Assembly: GCF_004137255.1 (NCBI RefSeq)
Contig: NZ_SDWT01000001.1
Span: forward strand, 248,001-312,000
Origin: Nocardioides oleivorans
Lineage (GTDB): Bacteria; Actinomycetota; Actinomycetes; Propionibacteriales; Nocardioidaceae
Direction of reading: 5' to 3'
Length of the DNA: 64,000 bases
Part shown: positions 35,264 to 43,521 of the stretch, piece by piece
How the letters are laid out: each line of letters begins with the position of its first letter
How positions within the stretch are numbered: the stretch's first letter is position 1
Notes under the pieces: generated by a model
Told to the model about the DNA's origin: nothing
Databases searched by the model: none
The model's input: only the letters and a program-made list of their open reading frames with translations
Program-made: the position numbers and the translations under genes

Positions 35264-36194
35264 GCGCGGCCCTGCGGTGGTCGCGCGGGCTGATCCCGCG
35301 CTCGCGCTTGAACGCGGCGCTCAGCGCGAACGGCGTCGCGTAGCCGACCTGCCGCGCGACCGAGGCCAGCGTGAGGTCCGGGTCGAGGAGCAGGTCGGCG
35401 GCCAGGGAGATCCGCCAGTCGGTCAGGAACGCCATCGGTGGAGCACCGACGAGCTCGGTGAAGCGCCGGGCGAAGGCCGCGCGCGACACCCCCGAGCGGT
35501 CGGCGAGCTCCGCCACGGACCACGGGTGCTGGGGGTGGTGCTGCATGAGGCGCAGCGCCGGTCCCACGACCGCGTCGCCCTGCGCGGCGTACCAGCCCGG
35601 CGCGTCGGACCGCGAGCGGGCGAACCAGGTGCGCAGCAGGCTGATCAGGAGCAGGTCGAGCAACCGGTCGAGCATCGCCTCCTGGCCGGGGGCGTCGCGG
35701 ACCACCTCCTCGCCCAGCAGGTCGAGGAGCGTGGTGTCGAGCTCGCCCGCGCGCAGCACCATCGTGCGTGGCAGGGCGCGCAGCAGGCGTCGCGTCACCT
35801 CGCCCTCCATGAGGTAGACACCGGTGAGCAGCACCGTCTCGCCCACCTCGCTGTTGCCCCAGCTGCGCACGCCCTGGCTCATCTCCTCCACCACGTCGTG
35901 GCCCTCCACCGTCGTGCAGACCTGGCCGGGACCAATCACGACCTGGGTGGCGGTGCCCGGGTCGTCGGCGATCGACCAGTGCTCACCTCCCACCCACACC
36001 ACCACGTCGCCCGCGTCCAGGCGCACCGGCTCCTCGCCGTCGGGGCACGCCCAGAGGTGGCCGCGCACCACCGACGTCACCGACAGCGGCGCCTCGTCCT
36101 CCAGCCGCACCGACCACGGGGCGTCCAGCAGGATCCGGAGCAGGAACGCTCCCCGCGCCCGGGGTCCGTCGAGCAGTCCGGTGAGGGCATCCAT
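35253..36194 (-). CDS. AraC family transcriptional regulator with N-terminal cupin domain
   Basis: 313-aa regulator. Residues 1-200 form a cupin-type ligand domain (LDAGDVVVWVGGEHW is the second cupin strand pair), followed by the double HTH of AraC proteins: WSVAELADRSGVSRAAFARRF and the second segment LTLASVARQVGYATPFALSAAFKRERGISPRDHRR. The ATG at 36194 was chosen over the frame to 36368 because TACGGT lies 7 nt upstream. Convergent with the flavoprotein gene; divergent from a DUF1772 gene 82 bp away, which is a possible target. Confidence 0.87.
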   Translation of the reverse strand: MDALTGLLDGPRARGAFLLRILLDAPWSVRLEDEAPLSVTSVVRGHLWACPDGEEPVRLDAGDVVVWVGGEHWSIADDPGTATQVVIGPGQVCTTVEGHDVVEEMSQGVRSWGNSEVGETVLLTGVYLMEGEVTRRLLRALPRTMVLRAGELDTTLLDLLGEEVVRDAPGQEAMLDRLLDLLLISLLRTWFARSRSDAPGWYAAQGDAVVGPALRLMQHHPQHPWSVAELADRSGVSRAAFARRFTELVGAPPMAFLTDWRISLAADLLLDPDLTLASVARQVGYATPFALSAAFKRERGISPRDHRRAALSA

Positions 36195-36201
36195 GGACCA
36201 C

Positions 36202-36207
36202 ACCGTA
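36202..36207 (-). promoter_or_regulatory. Leaderless -10 element of the AraC regulator gene
   Basis: TACGGT on the minus strand, 7 nt before the ATG at 36194. Confidence 0.5.
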
Positions 36208-36276
36208 GACGCTCGCGTATGCAGGAGGGCGGCTCGACCATGGAGACTCTCGCCCGAGCGCGATGGACTGACTGCC

Positions 36277-36780
36277 ATGACCACCGCCCAGGACCTCCCG
36301 CCCCAGTCGCTGCTGTCGACCGTCGTCCTCGCCGTCGCCGTCCTCGTCGCCGGGCTCCAGGCCGGCACCTACTTCACGTGGTCCACCGGCGTGATGCCCG
36401 GCCTGGCCCGCGTCGACGACCGCACGTTCGTCGGCGCGCTGCAGCAGATCAACGTCGCCATCGTGAACCCGCTGTTCGTCGCGACCTTCGTGGGCGCGCC
36501 CGTCCTCGCCGCCGCGGTCGCCGTCCTGGGCGGCCCGCAGGCCCGGCCGTGGGCGGTCGCCGCCACCGCACTGACCCTCGCCACTGTGGTGATCACCGTC
36601 GCCGGCAACATCCCGCTCAACGACGCGCTCGAGGCCGCCGGCAGGGTCGACGCGATCAAGGACCTGGCCGCGGTGCGGGCGGACTTCGAGTCGCGGTGGG
36701 TCCTGCTGAACACCGCCCGCAGCGTCACGTCTGCCGGCGCCCTGGCGATGCTGGCGGTTGCCGCCCTGAGGGCGGGCTGA
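36277..36780 (+). CDS. DUF1772 (anthrone oxygenase-like) membrane protein
   Basis: 167-aa protein with four hydrophobic helices and the DUF1772 pattern: AGLQAGTYFTWSTGVMPGL at the end of helix 1, FVGALQQIN, then VAGNIPLNDALE after helix 3. Fungal members oxidise anthrones in polyketide pathways; bacterial roles are unknown. The gene ends 4 bp from a convergent TetR gene. No ribosome-binding site or -10 stands out before the ATG at 36277; the next in-frame start would remove helix 1. Confidence 0.75.
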   Translation: MTTAQDLPPQSLLSTVVLAVAVLVAGLQAGTYFTWSTGVMPGLARVDDRTFVGALQQINVAIVNPLFVATFVGAPVLAAAVAVLGGPQARPWAVAATALTLATVVITVAGNIPLNDALEAAGRVDAIKDLAAVRADFESRWVLLNTARSVTSAGALAMLAVAALRAG

Positions 36781-36784
36781 TGCC

Positions 36785-37486
36785 CTACGCCAGCCCCACC
36801 GACTCCACCAGCGCCGTGAGGTGCTGCTCGAACAGGTCGGCAGGATCGGCGAAGGTGGCCGAGCCGTACTGCCCGAACACCTCCCACGTCACGCAGCCGA
36901 ACAGCGCCGCCCAGGCGAAGAGCCCGCGCGCGACGAGCGCGTCGGGGGCACTGATCCCGCCCTCCTTGCGGAGCCGGGCGAGGTCGCGGGTGAGGCGACG
37001 CGGCTTCAGCGGGGCCTCGTCGACCGCGATCACGCCCGCGCGCCAGGCGTCCTCCCACACCTCGACGAGCCGGCCCACGACGCGCACGCCCGGGCCGGTC
37101 GTCTGCTCGGCGGGCGCCTCGTACCCCGGGATGGGGCTGCCGAAGAGGAGGGCGTACGTCGCCGGCTCGGCGAGGGCCCACGCGCGGACCGCGCGACCGA
37201 TCGCCTTCGTCCTCCCGGCGAAGTCCTGGCGGTCGACCTTCCCGAGGGCCGTGTCGACGGCGTCGCCCAGCTCGTCGTACCCGTCGACGACCAGCAGGGT
37301 CAGCAGCTCGTCGCGGCTCGCGACGTAGCGGTAGACCGCCGACGACACGATCCCGAGGTCGCGCGCGACCGCCCGCAGCGACAGGGCCGCTGCGCCGTCG
37401 GTCGCGAGGTGCGCACGACCGATCCGGACGATGTCGCGCATCGTCTGCTCGCGGGCCCGGGCGCGGGGCGTGGAGGTGTCGACCAT
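36785..37486 (-). CDS. TetR family transcriptional regulator (WHG-type C-terminal domain)
   Basis: 233-aa TetR regulator. HTH at about 17-60 (LATDGAAALSLRAVARDLGIVSSAVYRYVASRDELL), and a C-terminal domain of the TetR_C_33/WHG type (YALLFGSPIPGYEAPAE). The ATG at 37486 is chosen over a much longer frame to 37843 because CACACT lies 6 nt upstream (37493-37498) and the added residues antisense the next gene. Divergent from an NAD-dependent epimerase-like gene, with two copies of a 6-3-6 inverted repeat in the 124-bp gap. Confidence 0.87.
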   Translation of the reverse strand: MVDTSTPRARAREQTMRDIVRIGRAHLATDGAAALSLRAVARDLGIVSSAVYRYVASRDELLTLLVVDGYDELGDAVDTALGKVDRQDFAGRTKAIGRAVRAWALAEPATYALLFGSPIPGYEAPAEQTTGPGVRVVGRLVEVWEDAWRAGVIAVDEAPLKPRRLTRDLARLRKEGGISAPDALVARGLFAWAALFGCVTWEVFGQYGSATFADPADLFEQHLTALVESVGLA

Positions 37487-37525
37487 CCCGCCAGTGTGGC
37501 ACAACAGCGAGCACTCATGACAAAA

Positions 37526-37591
37526 GAGAGCAGTGCTCTTGCATTTCGTCGGCCAAGGGGCCACGATGGTCGAAACGAGAGCACCGCTCTC
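37526..37591. promoter_or_regulatory. Promoter with two TetR-type operators
   Basis: GAGAGC-AGT-GCTCTT (37526-37540) and GAGAGC-ACC-GCTCTC (37577-37591) share a 6-3-6 inverted-repeat plan, centres 51 bp apart. Between them are TTGCAT (37539-37544), a 17-bp spacer and CACGAT (37562-37567), a plausible promoter for the epimerase-like gene. The two sites would bracket that promoter. A half-site GAGCACTC (37509-37516) lies nearer the TetR gene. Confidence 0.6.
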
Positions 37592-37610
37592 CCTTTCCCC
37601 AGGAGCAACC

Positions 37611-38552
37611 ATGAACACGATCCACGTCGTCACCGGAGCCGGCCCCGTCGGTTCGACCGTCGCGCAGCAGCTGGCCGACGCCGGCCACCAGGTCCGGCTC
37701 CTCACCCGGTCCGGCAGCGGCCCGGTCCACCCGCTCATCGAGCGCTGCCGTGTCGACGTCTCGCAGCCCGGGGCGCTGGTGGAGGCCTTCGCCGGTGCGG
37801 TCGCGGTGCACCACTGCATCCACGGGTCGGCGTACGACTCCAAGGTCTGGCGCGCGGAGCTGCCGCAGGCCGAGCAGGCCGTCCTCGAGGCGGCCGGCCG
37901 CGTCGGCGCCGTCGTCGTCTTCCCCGAGAGCCTCTACTCCTACGGCCAGGTCGACGGCGTGATCACCGAGGCCACCCCCCGCACCGCGACGACGGGCAAG
38001 CTCGGCGTGCGCACCGAGCTGCTCGCCCAGCGCGACGCGTCGAGCACCCCGACGGTCAGCGTCGCGGCATCCGACTTCTACGGCCCGGTCGTGCGCACCG
38101 CCCACGCCGGCGAGCGGCTGGTCCCGACCGTGCTGGCCGGGAGGACGATGCGGGTGCTCGGCAGCCTCGACCAGCCGCACTCGTTCACCTACGTCCCCGA
38201 CCTGGCCGCGGCAATGGTCACCGCGGCCGGTCGCGAGGACCTGTGGAACTCCTTCCTCCACGCCCCGACCGCGCCCGCCCTCACGCAGCGGGAGCTGATC
38301 ACGAGGGTCGCGCAGGCGGCCGGCGTCCCCACCCCGAAGGTGGCGTCGATCCCGGTCGGCGTGATGAGCGCGATGGGCGTCGCGTCGCGGACGATGCGGG
38401 AGATGGCGGAGACGGGCTACATGTTCAGCCGGCCCTTCGTGATGGACTCCAGCGCGAGCGAGGGACGACTCGGCCTCTCCCCCACGTCGCTCGACGACGG
38501 GCTCGCCACGACGGTCGCGTGGTGGCGTGCGCAGGACCAGCAGGCCGCCTGA
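37611..38552 (+). CDS. NAD-dependent epimerase/dehydratase family protein
   Basis: 313-aa extended short-chain dehydrogenase. Rossmann motif GAGPVGS at 9-15; the usual YxxxK catalytic pair is not obvious (SLYSYGQVDG is nearest), so it may be an atypical or NmrA-like member that binds NAD(P) without classical epimerase chemistry. C-terminal part has SFTYVPDLAAAMV typical of the family. ATG at 37611 follows AGGAG with a 5-nt gap. Regulated by the divergent TetR repressor through two flanking operators (inference). Confidence 0.8.
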   Translation: MNTIHVVTGAGPVGSTVAQQLADAGHQVRLLTRSGSGPVHPLIERCRVDVSQPGALVEAFAGAVAVHHCIHGSAYDSKVWRAELPQAEQAVLEAAGRVGAVVVFPESLYSYGQVDGVITEATPRTATTGKLGVRTELLAQRDASSTPTVSVAASDFYGPVVRTAHAGERLVPTVLAGRTMRVLGSLDQPHSFTYVPDLAAAMVTAAGREDLWNSFLHAPTAPALTQRELITRVAQAAGVPTPKVASIPVGVMSAMGVASRTMREMAETGYMFSRPFVMDSSASEGRLGLSPTSLDDGLATTVAWWRAQDQQAA

Positions 38553-38635
38553 GCAACGCCGCATCCTCGGGGCCTGCCGGGAGCACCGTCGTGCCCGGGT
38601 GACGGACACATGACCTGCCTCACACGCGCACTGGA

Positions 38636-38641
38636 TAGCGT
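38636..38641 (+). promoter_or_regulatory. Leaderless -10 element of the pyruvate carboxylase gene
   Basis: TAGCGT followed by 7 nt and the ATG at 38649; it decides the start against the longer frame from 38610. Confidence 0.5.
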
Positions 38642-38648
38642 TCGCCCC

Positions 38649-41600
38649 ATGTTCTCCAAGGTGCTCGTCGCCAACCGTGGCGAGATCGCAGTCCGGGCCT
38701 TCCGTGCGGCGCGCGAGGTCGGCGCCCGCACGGTGGCCGTGTTCCCCCACGAGGACCGCGGGTCCGAGCACCGGATGAAGGCCGAGGAGGCCTACCAGAT
38801 CGGTGAGGTCGGCCACCCGGTCCGGGCCTACCTCGACCCCGAGGCGATCGTGCAGGTCGCCGTCGACTGCGGCGCCGACGCGATCTACCCCGGCTACGGC
38901 TTCCTGTCCGAGAACCCGGCGCTCGCCGAGGCGTGCGCCGCGGCCGGCATCACATTCATCGGCCCGAGCGCCGACGTGCTCACCCTCACCGGCAACAAGG
39001 CGCGCGCGATCGCCGCGGCCAAGGCCGCCGGCGTACCCGTGCTGGAGTCGGTGCCCCCCTCGACCGACGTCGACGAGCTGCTGGAGGCCGCCGAGGCGAT
39101 CGAGGCCCCGCTCTTCGTCAAGGCCGTCGCCGGCGGTGGCGGGCGCGGCATGCGCCGCGTCGACGACCGCGCCGACCTGCGCGAGGCGATCGAGACCTGC
39201 ATGCGCGAGGCCGAGGGCGCGTTCGGCGACCCGACGGTCTTCATCGAGCAGGCGGTGGTCGACCCGCGCCACATCGAGGTGCAGATCCTCTCCGACGGCA
39301 CCGGCTCCGAGGACGGCGTGATCCACCTCTACGAGCGCGACTGCTCGGTGCAGCGCCGCCACCAGAAGGTCGTCGAGATCGCCCCGGCGCCCAACCTCGA
39401 CCCTGAGCTCCGGATGCGCATCTGCGCGGACGCGGTCCGCTTCGCCCGCGAGATCAACTACAAGAACGCCGGCACCGTCGAGTTCCTCCTCGACCCGTCG
39501 GGCAAGTACGTCTTCATCGAGATGAACCCCCGCATCCAGGTCGAGCACACCGTGACCGAGGAGGTCACCGGCGTCGACCTCGTGCAGTCGCAGATGCGCA
39601 TCGCCGCGGGCGCGACCCTCGCCGACCTCGAGCTCACCCAGGACTCCGTCTCCCCGCGCGGCTTCGCGCTGCAGTGCCGGATCACCACCGAGGACCCGGC
39701 CAACGGCTTCCGGCCCGACACGGGCCGGATCTCGATGTACCGCTCCCCCGGGGGCCCGGGCGTGCGCCTCGACGGCGGTACGACCTACACCGGCGCCGAG
39801 ATCAGCCCGCACTTCGACTCGATGCTCGCCAAGCTCACCTGTCGCGGGCGGACCTTCGAGGCGGCGGTCCAGAAGGCCCGTCGCGCGCTGCTGGAGTTCC
39901 GCATCCGCGGCGTCTCCACCAACGTCGGCTTCCTCCAGGCCGTGCTGGCCGACCCCGACTTCGCGGCCGGCGGCGTCACGACCTCCTTCATCGAGGACCA
40001 CCCGCAGCTGCTCAAGGCGGAGTTCGGCCGCGACCGGGCCACGCGCCTGCTCGACTTCCTCGCCGACGTCACGGTCAACCAGCCGCACGGCACCGCCCCG
40101 GTCTCGGTGACCCCGGTCAGCAAGCTGCCGCAGCTCGACCGCTCGCAGCCGGTGCCCGACGGCACCCGCCAGCTGCTGCGCGAGATCGGCCCCGAGGAGT
40201 TCGCGCGGCGGTTGCGCGCGCAGAAGACCGTCGCCGTCACCGACACCACGTTCCGCGACGCCCACCAGTCGCTGCTCGCCACCCGCGTGCGGACCCGCGA
40301 CCTGCTCGCCGTGGCCGACCACGTGGCCCGCACGACGCCGCAGCTCTGGTCGGTCGAGTGCTGGGGCGGGGCGACGTACGACGTGGCCCTCCGCTTCCTC
40401 AACGAGGACCCGTGGGAGCGGCTCGCCGCCCTGCGCGAGGCGATCCCGAACATCGGCCTCCAGATGCTGCTGCGCGGGCGCAACACGGTCGGTTACACGC
40501 CGTACCCGACCGAGGTGACCGAGGCCTTCGTCCAGGAGGCCGCCGAGACCGGCATCGACGTCTTCCGGATCTTCGACGCCCTCAACGACGTCTCCCAGAT
40601 GCGCCCGGCGATCGACGCGGTGCGCGCCACCGGCACGTCGGTCGCCGAGGTCGCCCTCTGCTACACCGGCGACCTCTCCTCGCCGGACGAGAAGCTCTAC
40701 ACGCTCGACTACTACCTGCGCCTCGCCGACCAGATCGTCGAGGCCGGCGCCCACGTGCTCGCGATCAAGGACATGGCCGGTCTGCTCCGCGCCCCGGCGG
40801 CGCGCACGCTGGTGACCGCGCTGCGCGAGCGGTTCGACCTGCCGGTCCACCTGCACACGCACGACACCCCGGGCGGACAGCTCGCGACGCTGCTCGCGGC
40901 GATCGACGCCGGTGTCGACGCGGTCGACGCCGCCTCGGCCTCGATGGCCGGCGGCACCTCGCAGCCGGCCCTGTCCGCCCTGGTGTCGGCGACCGACCAC
41001 TCCGATCGGGAGACCGGTCTCTCGCTCGCGTCCGTCAACGCGATGGAGCCCTACTGGGAGGCCGTGCGCCGCGTCTACGCGCCGTTCGAGTCCGGCCTGC
41101 CGGCACCGACGGGCCGGGTCTACCGCCACGAGATCCCCGGCGGCCAGCTCTCCAACCTGCGCCAGCAGGCGATCGCGCTCGGCCTCGGCGAGAAGTTCGA
41201 GCAGGTCGAGGACATGTACGCCGCGGCCAACGACATCCTCGGCAACGTCGTCAAGGTGACCCCGTCGTCGAAGGTCGTCGGCGACCTCGCGCTCGCGCTC
41301 GTCGCGGCGAAGGCCGACCCGGCCGAGTTCGAGGCCGACCCGGCGTCGTACGACGTCCCAGACTCCGTGATCGGCTTCCTCAACGGCGAGCTGGGCGACC
41401 CGCCCGGCGGCTGGCCCGAGCCGTTCCGCAGCAAGGCGCTGGCCGGCAGGACCTGGAAGCAGCCCGCCGAGAGCCTCACCACCGAGCAGCAGGCGAGCCT
41501 GGCCACCGACCGGCGCGAGACGCTCAACGAGCTGCTCTTCCCCGGCCCGACGGCCGCCTTCCACGAGTCGCGGGAGAAGTACGGCGACCTCGCGGGCGTC

Positions 41601-42035
41601 TCGACGATCGACTACCTCTACGGCCTGCGTCGCGGCGAGGAGCACCAGGTCCGCGTCCGCGAGGGCCGGGAGATGATCTTCGGGCTCGAGGCGATCAGCG
41701 ACCCGGACGAGCGCGGCTACCGCAACGTGCTGGCGACGGTCGACGGCCAGCTGCGGCCCGTGCAGGTGCGCGACCGCAGCATCTCCGCCGAGGTCGCGTC
41801 CGCCGAGAAGGCCGACCCGGCCAACATTGGCCACGTCGCCGCGCCCTACGACGGCGCGGTCACCGTGTCCGTCGCCGAGGGTGACACGGTCGAGGCCGGC
41901 CAGACGGTCGCGACCATCGAGGCCATGAAGATGGAGGCCTCGATCACCGCCCCGGTCGCCGGCACCGTCCAGCGGCTGGCGATCCCGTCCACCAAGGCTG
42001 CCGAGGGCGGCGACCTGGTGCTGGTGATCGGCTGA
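38649..42035 (+). CDS. pyc: Pyruvate carboxylase
   Basis: 1128-aa single-chain pyruvate carboxylase, anaplerotic conversion of pyruvate to oxaloacetate. Domains in order: biotin carboxylase ([14 protein letters not shown] at 5-18, ATP loop GGGGRGMR, EMNPRIQVEHTV), carboxyltransferase of the HMG-lyase type (TDTTFRDAHQSLLATRVR near 535, metal ligands HLHTHDTPGG), the PYC/OADA conserved domain and a C-terminal biotin carrier with Lys1094 in EAMKMEA. Length and order match the family, and no frameshift is seen. It is the longest gene here. Charged by BirA at 15 kb. Confidence 0.97.
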   Translation: MFSKVLVANRGEIAVRAFRAAREVGARTVAVFPHEDRGSEHRMKAEEAYQIGEVGHPVRAYLDPEAIVQVAVDCGADAIYPGYGFLSENPALAEACAAAGITFIGPSADVLTLTGNKARAIAAAKAAGVPVLESVPPSTDVDELLEAAEAIEAPLFVKAVAGGGGRGMRRVDDRADLREAIETCMREAEGAFGDPTVFIEQAVVDPRHIEVQILSDGTGSEDGVIHLYERDCSVQRRHQKVVEIAPAPNLDPELRMRICADAVRFAREINYKNAGTVEFLLDPSGKYVFIEMNPRIQVEHTVTEEVTGVDLVQSQMRIAAGATLADLELTQDSVSPRGFALQCRITTEDPANGFRPDTGRISMYRSPGGPGVRLDGGTTYTGAEISPHFDSMLAKLTCRGRTFEAAVQKARRALLEFRIRGVSTNVGFLQAVLADPDFAAGGVTTSFIEDHPQLLKAEFGRDRATRLLDFLADVTVNQPHGTAPVSVTPVSKLPQLDRSQPVPDGTRQLLREIGPEEFARRLRAQKTVAVTDTTFRDAHQSLLATRVRTRDLLAVADHVARTTPQLWSVECWGGATYDVALRFLNEDPWERLAALREAIPNIGLQMLLRGRNTVGYTPYPTEVTEAFVQEAAETGIDVFRIFDALNDVSQMRPAIDAVRATGTSVAEVALCYTGDLSSPDEKLYTLDYYLRLADQIVEAGAHVLAIKDMAGLLRAPAARTLVTALRERFDLPVHLHTHDTPGGQLATLLAAIDAGVDAVDAASASMAGGTSQPALSALVSATDHSDRETGLSLASVNAMEPYWEAVRRVYAPFESGLPAPTGRVYRHEIPGGQLSNLRQQAIALGLGEKFEQVEDMYAAANDILGNVVKVTPSSKVVGDLALALVAAKADPAEFEADPASYDVPDSVIGFLNGELGDPPGGWPEPFRSKALAGRTWKQPAESLTTEQQASLATDRRETLNELLFPGPTAAFHESREKYGDLAGVSTIDYLYGLRRGEEHQVRVREGREMIFGLEAISDPDERGYRNVLATVDGQLRPVQVRDRSISAEVASAEKADPANIGHVAAPYDGAVTVSVAEGDTVEAGQTVATIEAMKMEASITAPVAGTVQRLAIPSTKAAEGGDLVLVIG

Positions 42036-42042
42036 GACGACG

Positions 42043-42513
42043 TCAGCGAGGCAGCGGCGAGGCCTTCTTCAGCGCGCGCCTGGACGCCTTGGCACCGGAC
42101 TTCGCCGCGGCGGAGATGCCCTGGGTCATCAGGGTCAGCCCCGCACCGACGAGCCAGACGTCCTTGGCCACCGCGATGCCGTCCTGGCTGGGACGGATGC
42201 CGTCGTCCAGCGTCATCGACGGCGTCCGCAGGTACATGCCGACCAAGCTCGAGCCGAAGCCCGTCAGCGCGGCGCCGGCGACGGTGGCCGGGACCATCGG
42301 CGCGAGGAGCGCGGCGCCCACCCCGATCTCGCTCCAGGCGAGCAGGCGCGCGAACTTCGCGGGCTCCATGTCCTTGAAGAACGCGGGATAGGTGGACGCG
42401 GCCGCGCCGTGGAGGAACTGCGCGGTGCCCTCGTCGGCCCCGAGCTTGCCGATGCCCGAGTTGAGGATGAACGCGCCGGTGGCGAGACGAAGCGGGACCT
42501 GGGTGAGGGACAC
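42043..42513 (-). CDS. DoxX-like membrane protein
   Basis: 156-aa membrane protein with three to four helices. LRLATGAFILNSGIGKLG near the start and AKFARLLAWSEIGVGAALLAPMVP are DoxX-family features; the C terminus is basic and polar (SGAKASRRALKKASPLPR). DoxX proteins are linked to quinone or thiol redox processes, but the role here is unknown. The GTG at 42513 follows CAGGAG at good spacing, so the longer frame is rejected. Convergent with pyc, 7 bp apart. Confidence 0.77.
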   Translation of the reverse strand: MSLTQVPLRLATGAFILNSGIGKLGADEGTAQFLHGAAASTYPAFFKDMEPAKFARLLAWSEIGVGAALLAPMVPATVAGAALTGFGSSLVGMYLRTPSMTLDDGIRPSQDGIAVAKDVWLVGAGLTLMTQGISAAAKSGAKASRRALKKASPLPR

Positions 42514-42585
42514 GAGCTCTCCTGGGGGTGGGGTATCTGGACCACCAGTGTCGCTCACGTCGCGCACCCGGTCCCGTTCGGCTCG

Positions 42586-43521
42586 CTACCCCTCGTTGAG
42601 CACGATCACGTCCGGGTCGGGCTCGGCGTACTCCGTGACGTCGGGCTCCTCACCCGTGACCTGCTCGTAGACCGTCGACGCGACGGCCCGCATGCCGTTG
42701 ATCTTCGGGTGGAAGGGCGCCGCGATCCCGGCGCGGAACCGCGGCCCGTTGACCCACGCGCGCCCCTTGGCGCAGACGTCGTGGCCCTCCGACACGGCTT
42801 CCATGTCGACGTACGACGCCCCGCCGGCCGTCGCGCCGTCGCGGAGCGAGCCGTTGAGGACGTCGACCACGTCGGCGATGGGGCCGAGCACCTCGGCCGG
42901 GACGCCGACGGCGTTGCAGGTGCCCTCGGTCGGGAGGATGTCGGGGTAGCCGACGACGTAGACGTCGGCCTCGGGCGCGCGCGCACGGATCTGGCGCACC
43001 GCCTTGCGGATGTTGCCCGCCACCTTGCCGGCGTCGGTCGTCAGCTGCTCGACCGGGCAGACCGGGAGCCGGCCGTCCTGGCAGCGGATCAGCGAGTCGT
43101 AGATGCCGAAGTCGTTGCCGCCCATGCCGAGGGTGACGAGGTCGGTCTCGGCGCTCACCGCGTCGAGCTGCGGGACGGCGGTGCCGCCGTCGAACAGCGT
43201 CATCGTGCCGGTGAGGTCCCTGGTCGTGGCGGCCGAGCAGGTGACGTCGGTGTAGCTCTTCACGTCGAGCCAGTCGGCGAGGAAGGCCGGGTAGTTGTCC
43301 TTCGAGCGCGCGCAGCCGGTCGGGTCGGTGCGCATGGTGCCGATGAAGGGCCCGGCGGAGAAGGAGTCGCCCAGCGCGACGTAGTCGACGTCGGAGGTGA
43401 CCTCGGTGTCGACGATCGGGTCGGGCAGGGCGTCGTCTCCGGGTGACGTGCCACCGGCGGAGCACGCGGTCGTGAGCAGGAGGGTCGCGGCGAGACCCGT
43501 CCAGACCGGGCGGAGCCTCAC
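42586..43521 (-). CDS. Secreted SGNH/GDSL hydrolase, probable lipoprotein
   Basis: 311-aa exported esterase/lipase of the SGNH fold. The signal ends LLTTAC with Cys20, a weak lipobox. Block I has the nucleophile in YVALGDSFSAG, block III GMGGNDF carries Gly/Asn, and block V FHPKINGM carries Asp/His equivalents (Pro replaces Asp next to His). Multiple cysteines (TGCARSK, VTCSAA, IRCQDG, PVCPV, GTCNAV, DVCAK) suggest disulfides outside the cell, as in Streptomyces secreted lipases. The GTG at 43521 overlaps the stop of the SpoIID gene, so both secreted proteins are coexpressed. Confidence 0.87.
   Translation of the reverse strand: MRLRPVWTGLAATLLLTTACSAGGTSPGDDALPDPIVDTEVTSDVDYVALGDSFSAGPFIGTMRTDPTGCARSKDNYPAFLADWLDVKSYTDVTCSAATTRDLTGTMTLFDGGTAVPQLDAVSAETDLVTLGMGGNDFGIYDSLIRCQDGRLPVCPVEQLTTDAGKVAGNIRKAVRQIRARAPEADVYVVGYPDILPTEGTCNAVGVPAEVLGPIADVVDVLNGSLRDGATAGGASYVDMEAVSEGHDVCAKGRAWVNGPRFRAGIAAPFHPKINGMRAVASTVYEQVTGEEPDVTEYAEPDPDVIVLNEG

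Noticed and set aside
37515..41834. Very long minus-strand open frame (over 1400 codons) opposite pyc and its neighbours
   Set aside because: Low-complexity Arg/Ala/Gly/Asp-rich translation and exact antisense position to pyc mark it as a high-GC shadow.
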